Shown in pieces: positions 25,926 to 34,971 of a stretch of DNA of 64,000 nt. Each line of letters opens with the position of its first letter. Position 1 is the stretch's first letter. The stretch comes from Nemertoderma westbladi. Its lineage: Eukaryota; Xenacoelomorpha; Nemertodermatida; Nemertodermatidae. The translations under genes and the position numbers were made by a program. The DNA is taken from contig JAUCBJ010007762.1 of the NCBI GenBank assembly GCA_032718475.1, positions 1 to 64,000 of the forward strand, in the 5' to 3' direction. The notes below the pieces were generated by a model. It had not been told where the DNA came from and ran no database searches. It saw nothing but the letters and a program-made list of their open reading frames with translations.

Positions 25926-26414
25926 GTGAGAGGTAAAAGGGGTAAATAGGATATAGATATTAGTTAGCAGTAAGTAGAGTTAGTAGCGAGAGGGGGGCAT
26001 ATGAGTACAGCTGGATAAATCGTATGGCCACACGACGCATACTGCTGTACTGCATGGGCCCACAGAGTAGGCCAGAATATGGATCAGAGAATAGAATAAA
26101 CCCATAGGCAGTAGTAGGTAGTAGGACACTAGAATCAAAGCAAACAAACAAATAAATAGAATAGGGCTAAAATCGTAAAATAGTGGCAACACAAGGAAAG
26201 TCGTTCTAGAACATAATAAAAGTAACGGACGGAAATTGTAAATTAGGCTGATTTACTAGCTCCGAAATTAATTAGGTTAAATTTAGCTTGAAAGGCGCAA
26301 CTAAGTAGAAAGTAGGCCATTATCGAACCGTACGAAACATCTTAAATACTTCACTCATCTGTATTGCGCCTTGGTAAGGCACCACCCTGCAGGTGAGCGA
26401 GTGTAGTGTTCGGA
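25926..26414. other. Leader between minisatellite and third ORF of element A
   Basis: No frame of interest. It ends CAGGTGAGCGAG shortly before the ATG at 26415; AAG and CAG trinucleotides here could serve as a splice acceptor for a sub-genomic message, but I see no strong polypyrimidine tract. A GTG codon at 26406 is in frame upstream but is not needed as a start. Confidence 0.4.
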
Positions 26415-28949
26415 ATGGCGAGTAAGTTGATCAGGAAGAGGAAGGCGGAGTCAGGAGGAAAAGAAATACTGGTGGATTTCACCGAAAGACACCCGGAAGA
26501 GAAGACGAGAGGATACTACGAGAAGTTGGAAAGGGGTCACGCGGCACGAGCGCTGCAGGATCACTTCCGGGAGGCCCACGAACAGCGGTTGGTCGGGACC
26601 TACGGGACCCCGTCACTAGACAACGCGATCTTCCAACACTTCCACTACGTGGTGAAAGGGGACGAGGCGAAGTTCGGGATTCCGAAGTATCCGAGGGAAT
26701 CGCCGAGGAAGGACTGGAAAAGATTCATAGAGTCCGTCAACAGAGGAGGATATATGATCCTAGATGACGAGGGAACCGTGGAAGACGAAGCGGGTTCGAG
26801 ACGAGGAACGGCAGGGTCGGCCAGGACCATACTCCTACATTTGGCCGCGCCAAATGGGGACATCTTCTTATTCGACCTAGGGACGTATGGGAAGAAGGAC
26901 GGGCCGAAATTAGACCGATTGCCGAAAGCGGTACAAGTATTAGTAAGAGAGAAGTCGACGACGAAAGTGGGATCGGCGATTCGCGAGGACGCGGAGAGGA
27001 TCATCGGTCCGGACGCCACCAACCTCCTGGATATGCAGAAAGTCTTTATGGCTATGACGGCACCGGATGGATTGGGGGTAGTCGAAAACACAGGCCAATG
27101 CGGGGCTGTGGCGATGGGCCAATTATTGGGGCTCGTATGCCACAAACCGATGGACTGGGGAAAGTTTAGGGAAGAATACGGGGCAGAACTAGCGAACTCG
27201 CTGAAGTGGGGAGCGAGACCGGGAAAGCAGGAGGTATATCAGTTTCGCAGAGGAGCGATAAAGGTATATCAGAAGCGATATATCCTGCAGGAGGACTGGA
27301 TGATGATAAGTTTGCTTAACTTATTCATGACCGTAGTTATCGAAAGGGAACCAGGGGCATTTCTGTTATCGGGATCACCCCTAAGCTACAGGAGAGCCTT
27401 TAAGACGGCCTTTGACGGTCTGGTAGACCACCCGGGGCTGAAGGGCGAGTCGGTGTACTACAACAGCCGACATCTGGTAGACGGGGAGACAGATACACCG
27501 TATCAGAGATGGGAGCAGCTAGAGGCGGACAGACGAGAAGCAAAGCGACTGGAAGAAGTCGCTAGACGGGAGAGGATAGAAGCAGAGGAGAGGGAAGAGG
27601 AGGCCAGGGCACAGAGTTACGGCTTCGAGGAACAGGCGGGCCTAGACGAACTTCATTGGACTTCGTCAGGGAGTTCGGGGGAGTCTCTAGGGCGAGAATT
27701 GGGATGGACGGTGGGATCGCCGAAACAGTCGACGTCGGGGTTGCAAACGATGCCCATACCAGCGGGCGCCGAGGGCGACCAACCGCCAAGGAAGCTAAGG
27801 GAGCTAGAGGGATGGAGAGCTACGGGCGAGAGCCAAGGCGGGAAGGGACATAGTGGATCCGTCGGGATACCGGGATTGGAGACACTACCAGAAGAGGAGG
27901 ACGACGACGACGAGTTCGGAGAGATGCCGCCCATCGAGAGGATAGGCCACTCGGACACGGACTGGGTTGGCGGAAGGGTGGTGACGGCCAGTGGGGCGAG
28001 GGCCTTCTGGAACAGATCCGGCAAGCGGACCTGGGTGCACGAGGAGCCGGCGATGGATTTCGCGGGGAGCACCATCAGGTTGGGCGAGCAACCGGGAACG
28101 GCACCACGGATAGTATTCGGGGAGACGATGCCCGAGAGGGGCGGAGAGATCGACGTAAACAGGGAGAGCAACGTAGAGAAGTTCGCCTACCAGCGACTCC
28201 ATAGACCGCGGAGATCGCTTGGGACGAAAGACGAGGTGGGACGGGAGACATTGGTACTCGGCTGCGACTACTGTGGGAGACAGACCCATCGGGAAAGCAG
28301 CTGCCTATACCGGTTCCAAAAGGGAACCTTTTGTCTCTACTGCAGAGAACCAAGTCACAGGATGGGGGCGTGTCCACGGTTGCATAACCGATGTCCAAAG
28401 TGCCACTTTCGGGGACACTACGGGCGCGAGTGCGACTGGATGAGCGACGAGGAAAAGTTCACAAGATTCGAGGAGTGGGCCGACGTCGGGGCCATGACGC
28501 GCCAGCGCATGAAGGCCCAAGAGTTCAAGTGGGGTTTCTTCCTCATAAACCAGGAGACCCACATGGAAATCATAAAGCGAAGGTTACCGTTTACCTATCA
28601 AGAGGTAGCAACGGCGGCATCGTTCGCCGGAGTTATGAACACGCAACGGTACCTGGACAGGTGGACACCAGAGAACCGGAGGGAGTTTAGGGATTTCTTG
28701 GCGGAACACGTACCAAAGGCAATGAAAATGATCCTATGGGACGCCACACGAGGGAGACAACCAGGCCATTCTGAGGGGCCACCGGCGAAGCGGTATCGGG
28801 CATTAATAACACCAGCGCCCAAGGAGCCAACGACCGGGATCAGCAAGGAAGTGGCGGCGAAGGTCCGGAAGCAGAAAGCGGATGATGCCAGAGGAACGGT
28901 GATAACCAAGAAACGGGCCAGGGAAGAGGACGTGAGGAGGAACAGATAA
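26415..28949 (+). CDS. BEL element third ORF: exonuclease-like domain plus three zinc knuckles
   Basis: 844 codons from ATG 26415, intact, in the env position between integrase and 3' LTR. Residues about 112-312 read like a DEDDy 3'-5' exonuclease: ILDDEGT (Asp117-x-Glu119), an LHLA/IFLFDL strand pair, TTKVGSAIREDAERI (Lys-Val-Gly... Asp192), LLDMQKVF, then Gln286-x2-Tyr289 where the final Asp would be Glu293 or Asp294. A Lys/Glu/Arg-rich coiled-coil-like segment lies near 375-405, then a Gly/Ser/Pro-rich acidic linker. Three Cys-x2-Cys-x4-His-x4-Cys knuckles span about 617-674 (CDYC, CLYC, CPKC), followed by a conserved-looking segment and a basic tail. Zinc knuckles bind nucleic acid; exonuclease activity is inferred from motifs only. 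No signal peptide or membrane span, so it is not an envelope protein. Confidence 0.75.
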   Translation: MASKLIRKRKAESGGKEILVDFTERHPEEKTRGYYEKLERGHAARALQDHFREAHEQRLVGTYGTPSLDNAIFQHFHYVVKGDEAKFGIPKYPRESPRKDWKRFIESVNRGGYMILDDEGTVEDEAGSRRGTAGSARTILLHLAAPNGDIFLFDLGTYGKKDGPKLDRLPKAVQVLVREKSTTKVGSAIREDAERIIGPDATNLLDMQKVFMAMTAPDGLGVVENTGQCGAVAMGQLLGLVCHKPMDWGKFREEYGAELANSLKWGARPGKQEVYQFRRGAIKVYQKRYILQEDWMMISLLNLFMTVVIEREPGAFLLSGSPLSYRRAFKTAFDGLVDHPGLKGESVYYNSRHLVDGETDTPYQRWEQLEADRREAKRLEEVARRERIEAEEREEEARAQSYGFEEQAGLDELHWTSSGSSGESLGRELGWTVGSPKQSTSGLQTMPIPAGAEGDQPPRKLRELEGWRATGESQGGKGHSGSVGIPGLETLPEEEDDDDEFGEMPPIERIGHSDTDWVGGRVVTASGARAFWNRSGKRTWVHEEPAMDFAGSTIRLGEQPGTAPRIVFGETMPERGGEIDVNRESNVEKFAYQRLHRPRRSLGTKDEVGRETLVLGCDYCGRQTHRESSCLYRFQKGTFCLYCREPSHRMGACPRLHNRCPKCHFRGHYGRECDWMSDEEKFTRFEEWADVGAMTRQRMKAQEFKWGFFLINQETHMEIIKRRLPFTYQEVATAASFAGVMNTQRYLDRWTPENRREFRDFLAEHVPKAMKMILWDATRGRQPGHSEGPPAKRYRALITPAPKEPTTGISKEVAAKVRKQKADDARGTVITKKRAREEDVRRNR

Positions 28950-29616
28950 GTTCCCAGATACGAGGGAGTGAGACTGAGACTGGGACGTGGTGCGCCTGGA
29001 AGGCGCCGCATGCAACGTACGAACCATTAAGTACAAATTTAATTAATGCAAATAATCATATAAGTGCAATTCGTATGTACGTACGTAGTAATTAGCAGTA
29101 AAATACACGATCGGAGTAAGTACTATAGTCATACAACCTTTCTCAACTAGCTAGTGGGACTGGGGGATAACTGACTATGGCACTGTGGACGAGACCCCAG
29201 ACAATTTCACACCTCTTGAGTGCGACGGCACGAGAGGGGGGGGGGAGATTCGTCAGAAGGGAAGAGACAGACGAAGTGAGGTTGAGGGACGGAATAATAG
29301 TGCGGAGTGCGGAGAGAGTGCCGATGCAATTCCAGTGTGGGGGGGGGAGAATAAGAGGCTGAGTAAGGGACGAGGAGGTCCGAATGTGAGAGAGTTAGGG
29401 TGAGAGTGAAGGTGAGATAGGGCGAAAATGTTGGGGAAACAAAAGTTGCGTGGGAGGTGAGCGCGATCGGCCCGACATGAGACGCCAGGCACACAGGGTA
29501 GCGTCATCATACCCATAGGGGGCGGCCTGGAAAGCCGACCCCGAGAGAAAAGAATTCCACCCCACACCCGATACTAGATCGGGATCCAGCGGGATTGTAA
29601 CGCACTTTTTGGTTGA
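28950..29616 (+). other. 3' untranslated region of element A
   Basis: Purine-rich strand with G runs (10 G near 29236, 9 G near 29339). No credible protein frame: the overlapping short frames are compositional. It separates the third ORF from the stem-loop and polypurine tract. Confidence 0.5.
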
Positions 29617-29653
29617 TGCTATCTTCTTACCGGGAAGATAGCATGGGGGGGAG
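29617..29653 (+). promoter_or_regulatory. Stem-loop and polypurine tract before the 3' LTR of element A
   Basis: TGCTATCTT (29617-29625) and AAGATAGCA (29635-29643) form a perfect 9-bp stem around CTTACCGGG. A G-rich tract ending GGGGGGGAG leads into the LTR and is the expected plus-strand primer site. The same stem and tract precede the LTR piece of element B at 32659, with the stem unchanged. Confidence 0.7.
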
Positions 29654-30194
29654 TGTTAGCTTATTCAATCCCGCCAACACCCCATAAAGTTATAAGCCGA
29701 TAAGCAATATTGGGAGCCACGAGATTGGGCAATTAACCAACTCGTGCCATCTCAATAAGAGTGGGAAGGAAGCACACAATAGAGGGTCAGGGGCCAAACC
29801 CCTAACCCAGAGAGAACAGGTGGAGTGAACGGGAATACTCCACGGGGCGCCAACAAGGGTATTAACCAATCAGAGGGGGGAAAGGCATCGATTGAGTAGC
29901 AGTAAGGCCACCGTGCAATATAACCAATAACCTATTAATCAGTGATTCAGTTATCTCAGTGTAGCAGTGCTAGCGTAGGTTGGTAGTCAATTAGTTTAGT
30001 TAGGGGATCACGGGACTTTAGTTACCGTATCCCGCCTTGTACACATTATATCTATATCTATATCCTATGCCCTATTATTATTATACACCGAACTTCAGAA
30101 CTCAGTTACTTTATTCCACCCTTATACACGGCGGGGACGCGTGGACTAAATTACCACATCGGATAAATCGGGATCCCTCCTGGATCCCGTCACA
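29654..30194 (+). repeat. 3' LTR of BEL element A (541 bp)
   Basis: Starts TGTTAGCTTATTC right after the polypurine tract and ends CCCGTCACA, giving TG...CA ends. The first ~320 bp are homologous to the LTR piece at 32695. No upstream partner LTR is in the window, so age cannot be estimated. Confidence 0.75.
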
Positions 30195-30272
30195 TTAACT
30201 AGTCTGGGACTTCAAGCCACACATGAACAACTAAGCTGAGTGGTTAACTAGTCTGGGACTTCGAGCAGCATC
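30195..30272. repeat. 49-bp minisatellite, about 1.5 copies
   Basis: TTAACTAGTCTGGGACTTC-type units, the same family as the array at 63739-64000. The element A LTR ends exactly at its start. Confidence 0.85.
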
Positions 30273-30395
30273 CAATGATGCTCAACATCCAATGACGTCA
30301 TTGCCTCTACATCTGAAATAAAAACAGATTCCGATCACTCATCACCGAGTCTCACAGACACATCTGTTACGCCACCGCCTCTCGCGATAGTCCAA

Positions 30396-31157
30396 ATGGA
30401 CGATGAATTCCTCCAATCGATGCACGAGTGCGCTCGAGCGTTGCTAAGCTACAGAATCAAAGGTGATTGGAGCGAAGTTCGAACGGCAGGGCCGTTAAAG
30501 CGTTTCTCGAAGGACGTTGAGTTGTTATTGGCGATGGACACGAACAGCGAGCAGTACTGGGACTTGTTACGGCGGTACAGCGCCATATACGGGAGGTTCG
30601 ATAGCAAAAGGAAGCCGGGTCGGGTCGGCAGCTCAGCAAACACGAGGCAACCATCAACGAGGCCGCCGCCATCCTCTGCCACATCAACCCCATACTCATC
30701 GCGAAGAGGGATAGTCTGTTCCCGTTGGCTAGACAGGTGATCCGTAACGCGGGTTACCAGTACAGCAGCGGTAGATCGAGGGCGCAAGCGCACGCGGATC
30801 AAACTGGAAGTTGGGTTGGATTCGAGCGAGTACGGAGGCGGAGAGACGACCGAGAGAGTTGAGGAAACCGGGGAGATGTCGAAAGAAGATATAGAGCGAC
30901 GTCTGGAAGAAATAGGGGAGAGAATCGCGGAACTCTCCAGCAAACAGATGGAGTTCGAGGCCCAGATGAAAACGGCGAGAATTAACAACGATATCGCGAG
31001 TTTATATAAACTGCAATGCGAAATCGAGAACCTGAAACCGGTGATTGGTAAACTAATGGTTGAACAATCGCGTCTCGAGTTGGATAACATCGACACAGAG
31101 GGGAACGATTCCTTGTTGCATGTGAAACTAATCTCATCAAACGAACTGGAATTGTAA
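30396..31157 (+). pseudogene. Unrecognised gene-like ORF with two compensating frame changes
   Basis: Three protein-like stretches follow each other. 30396-~30620 (frame of the ATG) begins MDDEFLQSMHECARALLSY and is acidic and helical. ~30629-30790, in another frame, contains KHEATINEAAAILCHINP and LFPLARQVIRNAGYQYSSGR. ~30800-31157 returns to the first frame with a Glu/Lys-rich coiled coil (RLEEIGERIAELSSKQMEFE) and ends at TAA. The frame-1 reading of the middle is low-complexity and unlikely. So there is a shift near 30620 and the opposite one near 30790. I do not recognise the family. The GC content and codon use differ from the AT-rich DNA after 31160. It may be a pseudogene, an element-borne gene, or carry assembly errors; no intron of plausible length fits the first joint. 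Confidence 0.5.
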
Positions 31158-31504
31158 CAAGTACTTTCTAAATGTATTTTTTTTACCGTGAAATAAAGTG
31201 CAGTTTTGCTAAATCAGAAATGAACTAATTAATTAGTTATCATTTGGGATGATGAATTAATCATTTCGCCACCGAACTATTTCCATATTAAACTGTATAA
31301 TCTCATAGATAATATTATATGCATGCCCAATCATTTGCACTGAATTACTATATTTGATTGCCAGTATTGTTATTATAAATTTTTTGTTATTATAATTCGC
31401 AAACATTATATTACGAAGTAGGATCATAAAACTATTATTTTGCTTAAACCTCTTCAAAATGTTCAACTTGATTATTTAGAGATATATATATATTTAGATT
31501 TTTC
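31158..31504. other. AT-rich spacer
   Basis: No gene or repeat recognised; a possible polyadenylation signal AATAAA lies just after the ORF near 31192. Confidence 0.4.
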
Positions 31505-32385
31505 AACCCATGTTAATCTAACGTTGGGTTTATGTTAGACATTCGTTAAAAATGACAGTTAGAATTTAACCATAAACCTACGTTAAAATACATTCGAATT
31601 CTGTAAATTTTTAAGGTTAATTTTTTACTGTAATTATACGATAAAAATCAACAGAGATCTGACATTTACAAATTTTTTAACGTTGATTTAACGTTAGTTT
31701 TTAACGATATGAAACAATATCAGTTAATATACAACATTAGTATTAGATTGCATACTAATTTATGCTTTATTGAAAGTGGTTTCCCAAGATTGCTTGATAT
31801 CGTAAGCTTGATACCGTAGCTTGATATGCTAGCTTAGTTTTGGACTTAGCCTTAAATGCTTTAAATGGCACAAATTGATCTATACCAGACTTAAATATAG
31901 CGTTAAAATTGGACCAGTAGTCGTTTACAGTATTACAATTACTATACGCATCTTGAAAATTACAAGTATCCATAAACTGTGGAAAACCAGTGTAGTCTGC
32001 ATTTTTAAAATCGTAAAAACCAACATTTACTTGTGATTCAGTTTGACAGGGCGATAAAATACTGAAGCAGACACTGGAGATCACACTCAAGATCTCGAAA
32101 ATCACTATCAGCCACTATCTCGAGATCCTTGTACTCATCCTTCTCCGTAATTGAGTATACCGGGACAGCCGCTATTTCCTTCTTTATCAGTAAAACCACG
32201 CCACCACCAGTTGTAGTGGAACGATCTTTCCGATGAACATTAAACTTGTTTCCACCATTTATCATGCGATCCGTAAAACTTCCATTCATCCAGGTTTCAG
32301 TTATTCCTACGATGACGAATCCTGGTTTCAGTTATTCCTACGACGACTCCAGTTCTACTAACTTATTGTTACCGAGTGATTCCCC
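31505..32385 (-). mobile_element. LINE fragment with AP-endonuclease remnants, copy 1
   Basis: On the minus strand, about 32340 down to 32096 reads GFVIVGITETWMNGS, then FNVHRKDRSTTTGGGVVLLI, the N-terminal half of an AP-type endonuclease of a non-LTR retrotransposon. About 32040 down to 31767 reads VGFYDFKNADYTGFPQFMDT and further, the end of the endonuclease region. The catalytic middle is missing and no RT is present. A nearly identical copy lies at 62131-62997; both begin ACCCATGTTAATCTAACG (plus strand) and end TTATTGTTACC, so this deleted form appears to be a repeat family of its own. Confidence 0.7.
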
Positions 32386-32658
32386 GAACTTATATATTTT
32401 ATTCTAAGTTTATTAGGAGGTGGAGGAGGGGGTGGTAACCTAAACGGAATTTTAATTTACTATGAGATCAATGCCCCGTTTATAAGTGAGCATATAATTA
32501 ATGCTGTGAACCCTCGGTAACTTCCTGATGTACAGTTCAGTATAAAACATTAGGAATTAGGATTCCCCTGCTCTAAGAGCCCAAGGGACTGGCATATAAC
32601 AGTACGGCTACTGGCTCTACTGCTGCCTGGTATAAATGGATGGATAAATGGGCCTGGA
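32386..32658. other. Spacer
   Basis: Short non-coding stretch with a GGAGGTGGAGGAGGGGGTGG purine tract near 32416. No gene seen. Confidence 0.4.
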
Positions 32659-32975
32659 TGCTATCTTCTCACCGGGAAGATAGCATGGGGGGAGTGTTAG
32701 CGTATTCAATTCCGCTAGCCAGCCCCACAAAGTAGGCTTTAAGCAATATTGGGAGCACGAGGTTGATTACCAATCAACGGTGTCACCCCAATAAACGGGG
32801 ACAACAGGCCCCAGGGGAACACACAAAGGGGGTCAGAGGTTACACCTCCGGGAGAGAGAGAATAACAGCAGTGGAGGGGAAACACTCCCAGAGAGATGGG
32901 AGGCGAGAAGTGAGTTATTAGCCAATGGGGGGAAAGCATCGACTGAGTAATGTAATGAGGCCGTGCAATGAGTGC
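32659..32975 (+). repeat. Partial LTR of BEL element B with stem-loop and polypurine tract
   Basis: The stem TGCTATCTT...AAGATAGCA (32659-32685), a GGGGGGAG tract and an LTR start TGTTAGCGTATTC at 32695 match element A. Homology fades after CCGTGCAAT near 32970, and gag-like sequence follows. A polypurine tract marks a 3' LTR, so its position in front of gag implies a rearranged or tandem element. Confidence 0.65.
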
Positions 32976-33049
32976 ACGGTAAACTGGGAAAGAAGCACCC
33001 GTTCAGACACCAAAACCACTGATAAGACAGCAACCAAGAAACGATACGC

Positions 33050-33620
33050 TTGTCACCAACTATGAAGTGTTCCTCGGATCACTCTGGCTCAGACACGAAG
33101 GGATGTGAAAACATATATTATGGTGATGTGAACCCCAGAGGTAAGAAAAAATATAGCAGTCAGGGCAAGCCGTATAGGATCATACCTCCCCCCAAGTCTA
33201 ATAGTTCCCCCAAGAAAGCATATACGGATAACCATAAGATGGGCACAACTTGTCACGACATGCTTCTTGTGTCTTAGACCGGGACATGTGAGACGTAAGT
33301 GCCAACTAATAGACACGAAAACGTGTCCGGCGTGTCAAGGCTCCCATTACCCCTTGCTACACCTAGACCAGGCCCCGAAGGGAGAAATAGACCAACGTGT
33401 ACACTTCACTGATTATGAGACAGACTCACCCGATGAAGGACCGGATGAATTCTACCCTGGAGAGTTTACAACGAATGCTGTAACCATGTTAGTGTGTATG
33501 AAGCCTTTACCTATGAGGAACCCGTATTGGAAGATTGTTTCAAAATTGAGAACAATCCCAACACCCAGTCATTTCAGGATGCAGGAGTCAGAGAGTTTTA
33601 TTATCTATGTGAATAAATGA
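33050..33620 (+). pseudogene. BEL element B gag remnant with zinc knuckles
   Basis: In the frame through 33261 the sequence reads CFLCLRPGHVRRKC, then CPACQGSHYPLLH, the second and third knuckles of BEL/Pao Gag, followed by an acidic segment. Upstream residues lie in a different frame, and a stop cuts the frame at 33618, so at least two frame changes are present. Most of gag (the N-terminal two thirds) is missing compared with element C. Confidence 0.75.
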
Positions 33621-33786
33621 GACTTAAAAGAGTTAAAAGAAAAGTCAGAGAGTTTCCGGTGCTCCAAGTCAGGCTCCACGCGGGAAGTAATAGTGTTGTG
33701 GTAAATGCCTTAATGGACACCAGGAGTACGGGCACCTTCATAGACGCAGAGTTAGCCGAATCATTGTTCGCCAAGGAACAAGGCAT
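33617..33786 (+). pseudogene. BEL element B aspartic protease, N-terminal part
   Basis: KVREFPVLQVRLHAG, then NALMDTRSTGTFIDAELAE, matches the protease start of element C (REFPVVQVRVHG, LLDSGSTGTFIDQELAE). The catalytic Asp-Ser/Thr-Gly reads Asp-Thr-Arg here, so this copy should be inactive. It is cut by an insertion at 33786. Confidence 0.8.
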
Positions 33787-34964
33787 TACACACTATTTAA
33801 CATTATTCCAGGACCCTAGATTATTTATTATCCTGGTGCTAATTTTTACTAGTTACGATTTTAGATATGGCATTTTTTAGCTGGATTAAAAATTATTATT
33901 ATTACATGAAACTAACATTTGTTCTTTGAAGGTCACATAGCCGCATGCATACTGTACATCAAAGCGCTTTTCTCTGTGTCACTAATGCTGTATTCTTCAT
34001 TTTGAAGGACGAAGGTAATAACTCCTCTTGATGATGATGAAGTTTATCTGTTGTTTATATCAGTTCCGATTACTATGGAGCCTCCAGCGGTCGTTCATAC
34101 CTTTTTATCTTGATCATCTCGGCGTTTTCTGCCCAATGTCGCGCACATACTCCAATATTTGTCATTACTTTCTCTATTCTATTTGGTATATTCTCCAACC
34201 AATGATGTTGGTCTATTAAGTTTTTTGGGAACAGGTAAACTGTTGCCTTCTCTTCTTGCGAGGCATAATTTCCTTTACAGCCTGCTACAGAGCAATTGCG
34301 TGGCATCCCTAATGTGATGATTTGCAGAGATTATCATATTATCATATCATGTACTGTATGTTCGAACTAATTGACTGATAAATTATGAGAGATCTACTCA
34401 CCTAATGCTACTTATAGATCATCTCTATTTAAATGTTAAAAATAATATAATCTAAAAATATTTCAATAATAAAAAAAACGTTTTAAAAAAAGTATCAACA
34501 ACTACAGTAGCTAGTATGTACAGTACATGATCTTTTAACTTGATGAAACAAGTTCTAGAATAAAAAGTTAAGATTAAAACCCAGGCGTCCTAAACTATTT
34601 TATTGTTAAATTTGCTAGAAATTTCCACTGAGTTTCTGTTTACTATGTAATAGGCGATACTATTGTATGTGTGTGTACCCATAAACGAATTTTTGCTGCT
34701 ATATCTAGTTTTTGTATTAGTAATTTTAGTAATAGTATTGTAGTATAATTTTCGCCAATACTGTAGTATTGCAACTGCATCTCTTTTATTTAGCTACTCT
34801 ATATCTATAAACTAAGAAACTAAGATAATGAATACCGGCCTCTAATAAAATTAACACTGTATGCGAGCATCGCGTCCTGAATATATACTATGTTCTAGAA
34901 GTCCTTGCTAACATTATCTGGGATAATGAAACGTTGGCAGTCCACGATTGAAACAAAGTAATAT
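33787..34964. mobile_element. 1178-bp insertion inside BEL element B, carries a THAP exon
   Basis: Flanked by the 7-bp direct repeat AAGGCAT (33780-33786 and 34965-34971), and the protease frame resumes immediately after it. The ends show no clear terminal inverted repeat. It contains a minus-strand THAP domain (34073-34306); the rest is AT-rich. It may be a remnant of a P-like or other THAP-bearing DNA transposon; the 7-bp repeat is one base short of the usual 8 bp for P elements. Confidence 0.6.
34073..34306 (-). CDS. THAP-domain exon, partial
   Basis: ATG at 34306 opens MPRNCSVAGCKGNYASQ, the classic N terminus of a THAP zinc finger (Cys-x4-Cys), then VYLFPKN, a Trp in HHWLENIP, and VCARHW giving the final Cys-x2-His. 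It ends at a TAG at 34073, only 77 codons, too short for a transposase, so it is a fragment or a first exon whose partners have been lost. It is not closely similar to the THAP exon at 1667-2273. Confidence 0.7.
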   Translation of the reverse strand: MPRNCSVAGCKGNYASQEEKATVYLFPKNLIDQHHWLENIPNRIEKVMTNIGVCARHWAENAEMIKIKRYERPLEAP

Positions 34965-34971
34965 AAGGCAT

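Larger units (their letters stand above)
23943..30194 (+). mobile_element. BEL/Pao retrotransposon A, 3' half (integrase to 3' LTR)
   Basis: In order: integrase (23943-25061), palindromic minisatellite, a large third ORF (26415-28949), GC-rich 3' region, stem-loop, G-rich polypurine tract and a 541-bp LTR. Gag, protease, RT and RNase H are absent: the satellite array occupies their place. LTR elements do not truncate at their 5' side on insertion, so loss by recombination or replacement by the satellite is inferred. Base composition is clearly richer in G and C than the flanks. The LTR end abuts TTAAC, which also occurs in the 49-bp minisatellite next to it, so the element probably entered that repeat. 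Confidence 0.8.

Noticed and set aside
26406-26414. GTG start three codons before the ATG of the element A third ORF
   Set aside because: A nuclear eukaryotic mRNA would normally use ATG; 26415 is the first one in frame.
26645-28562. Several minus-strand and other-frame ORFs in the element A third ORF
   Set aside because: GC-rich coding DNA keeps shadow frames open; the plus frame has the zinc knuckles and exonuclease motifs.
30291-30302. CRE-like palindrome AATGACGTCATT upstream of the 30396 ORF
   Set aside because: One 8-bp match in a region of uncertain promoter status; recorded but not called a site.
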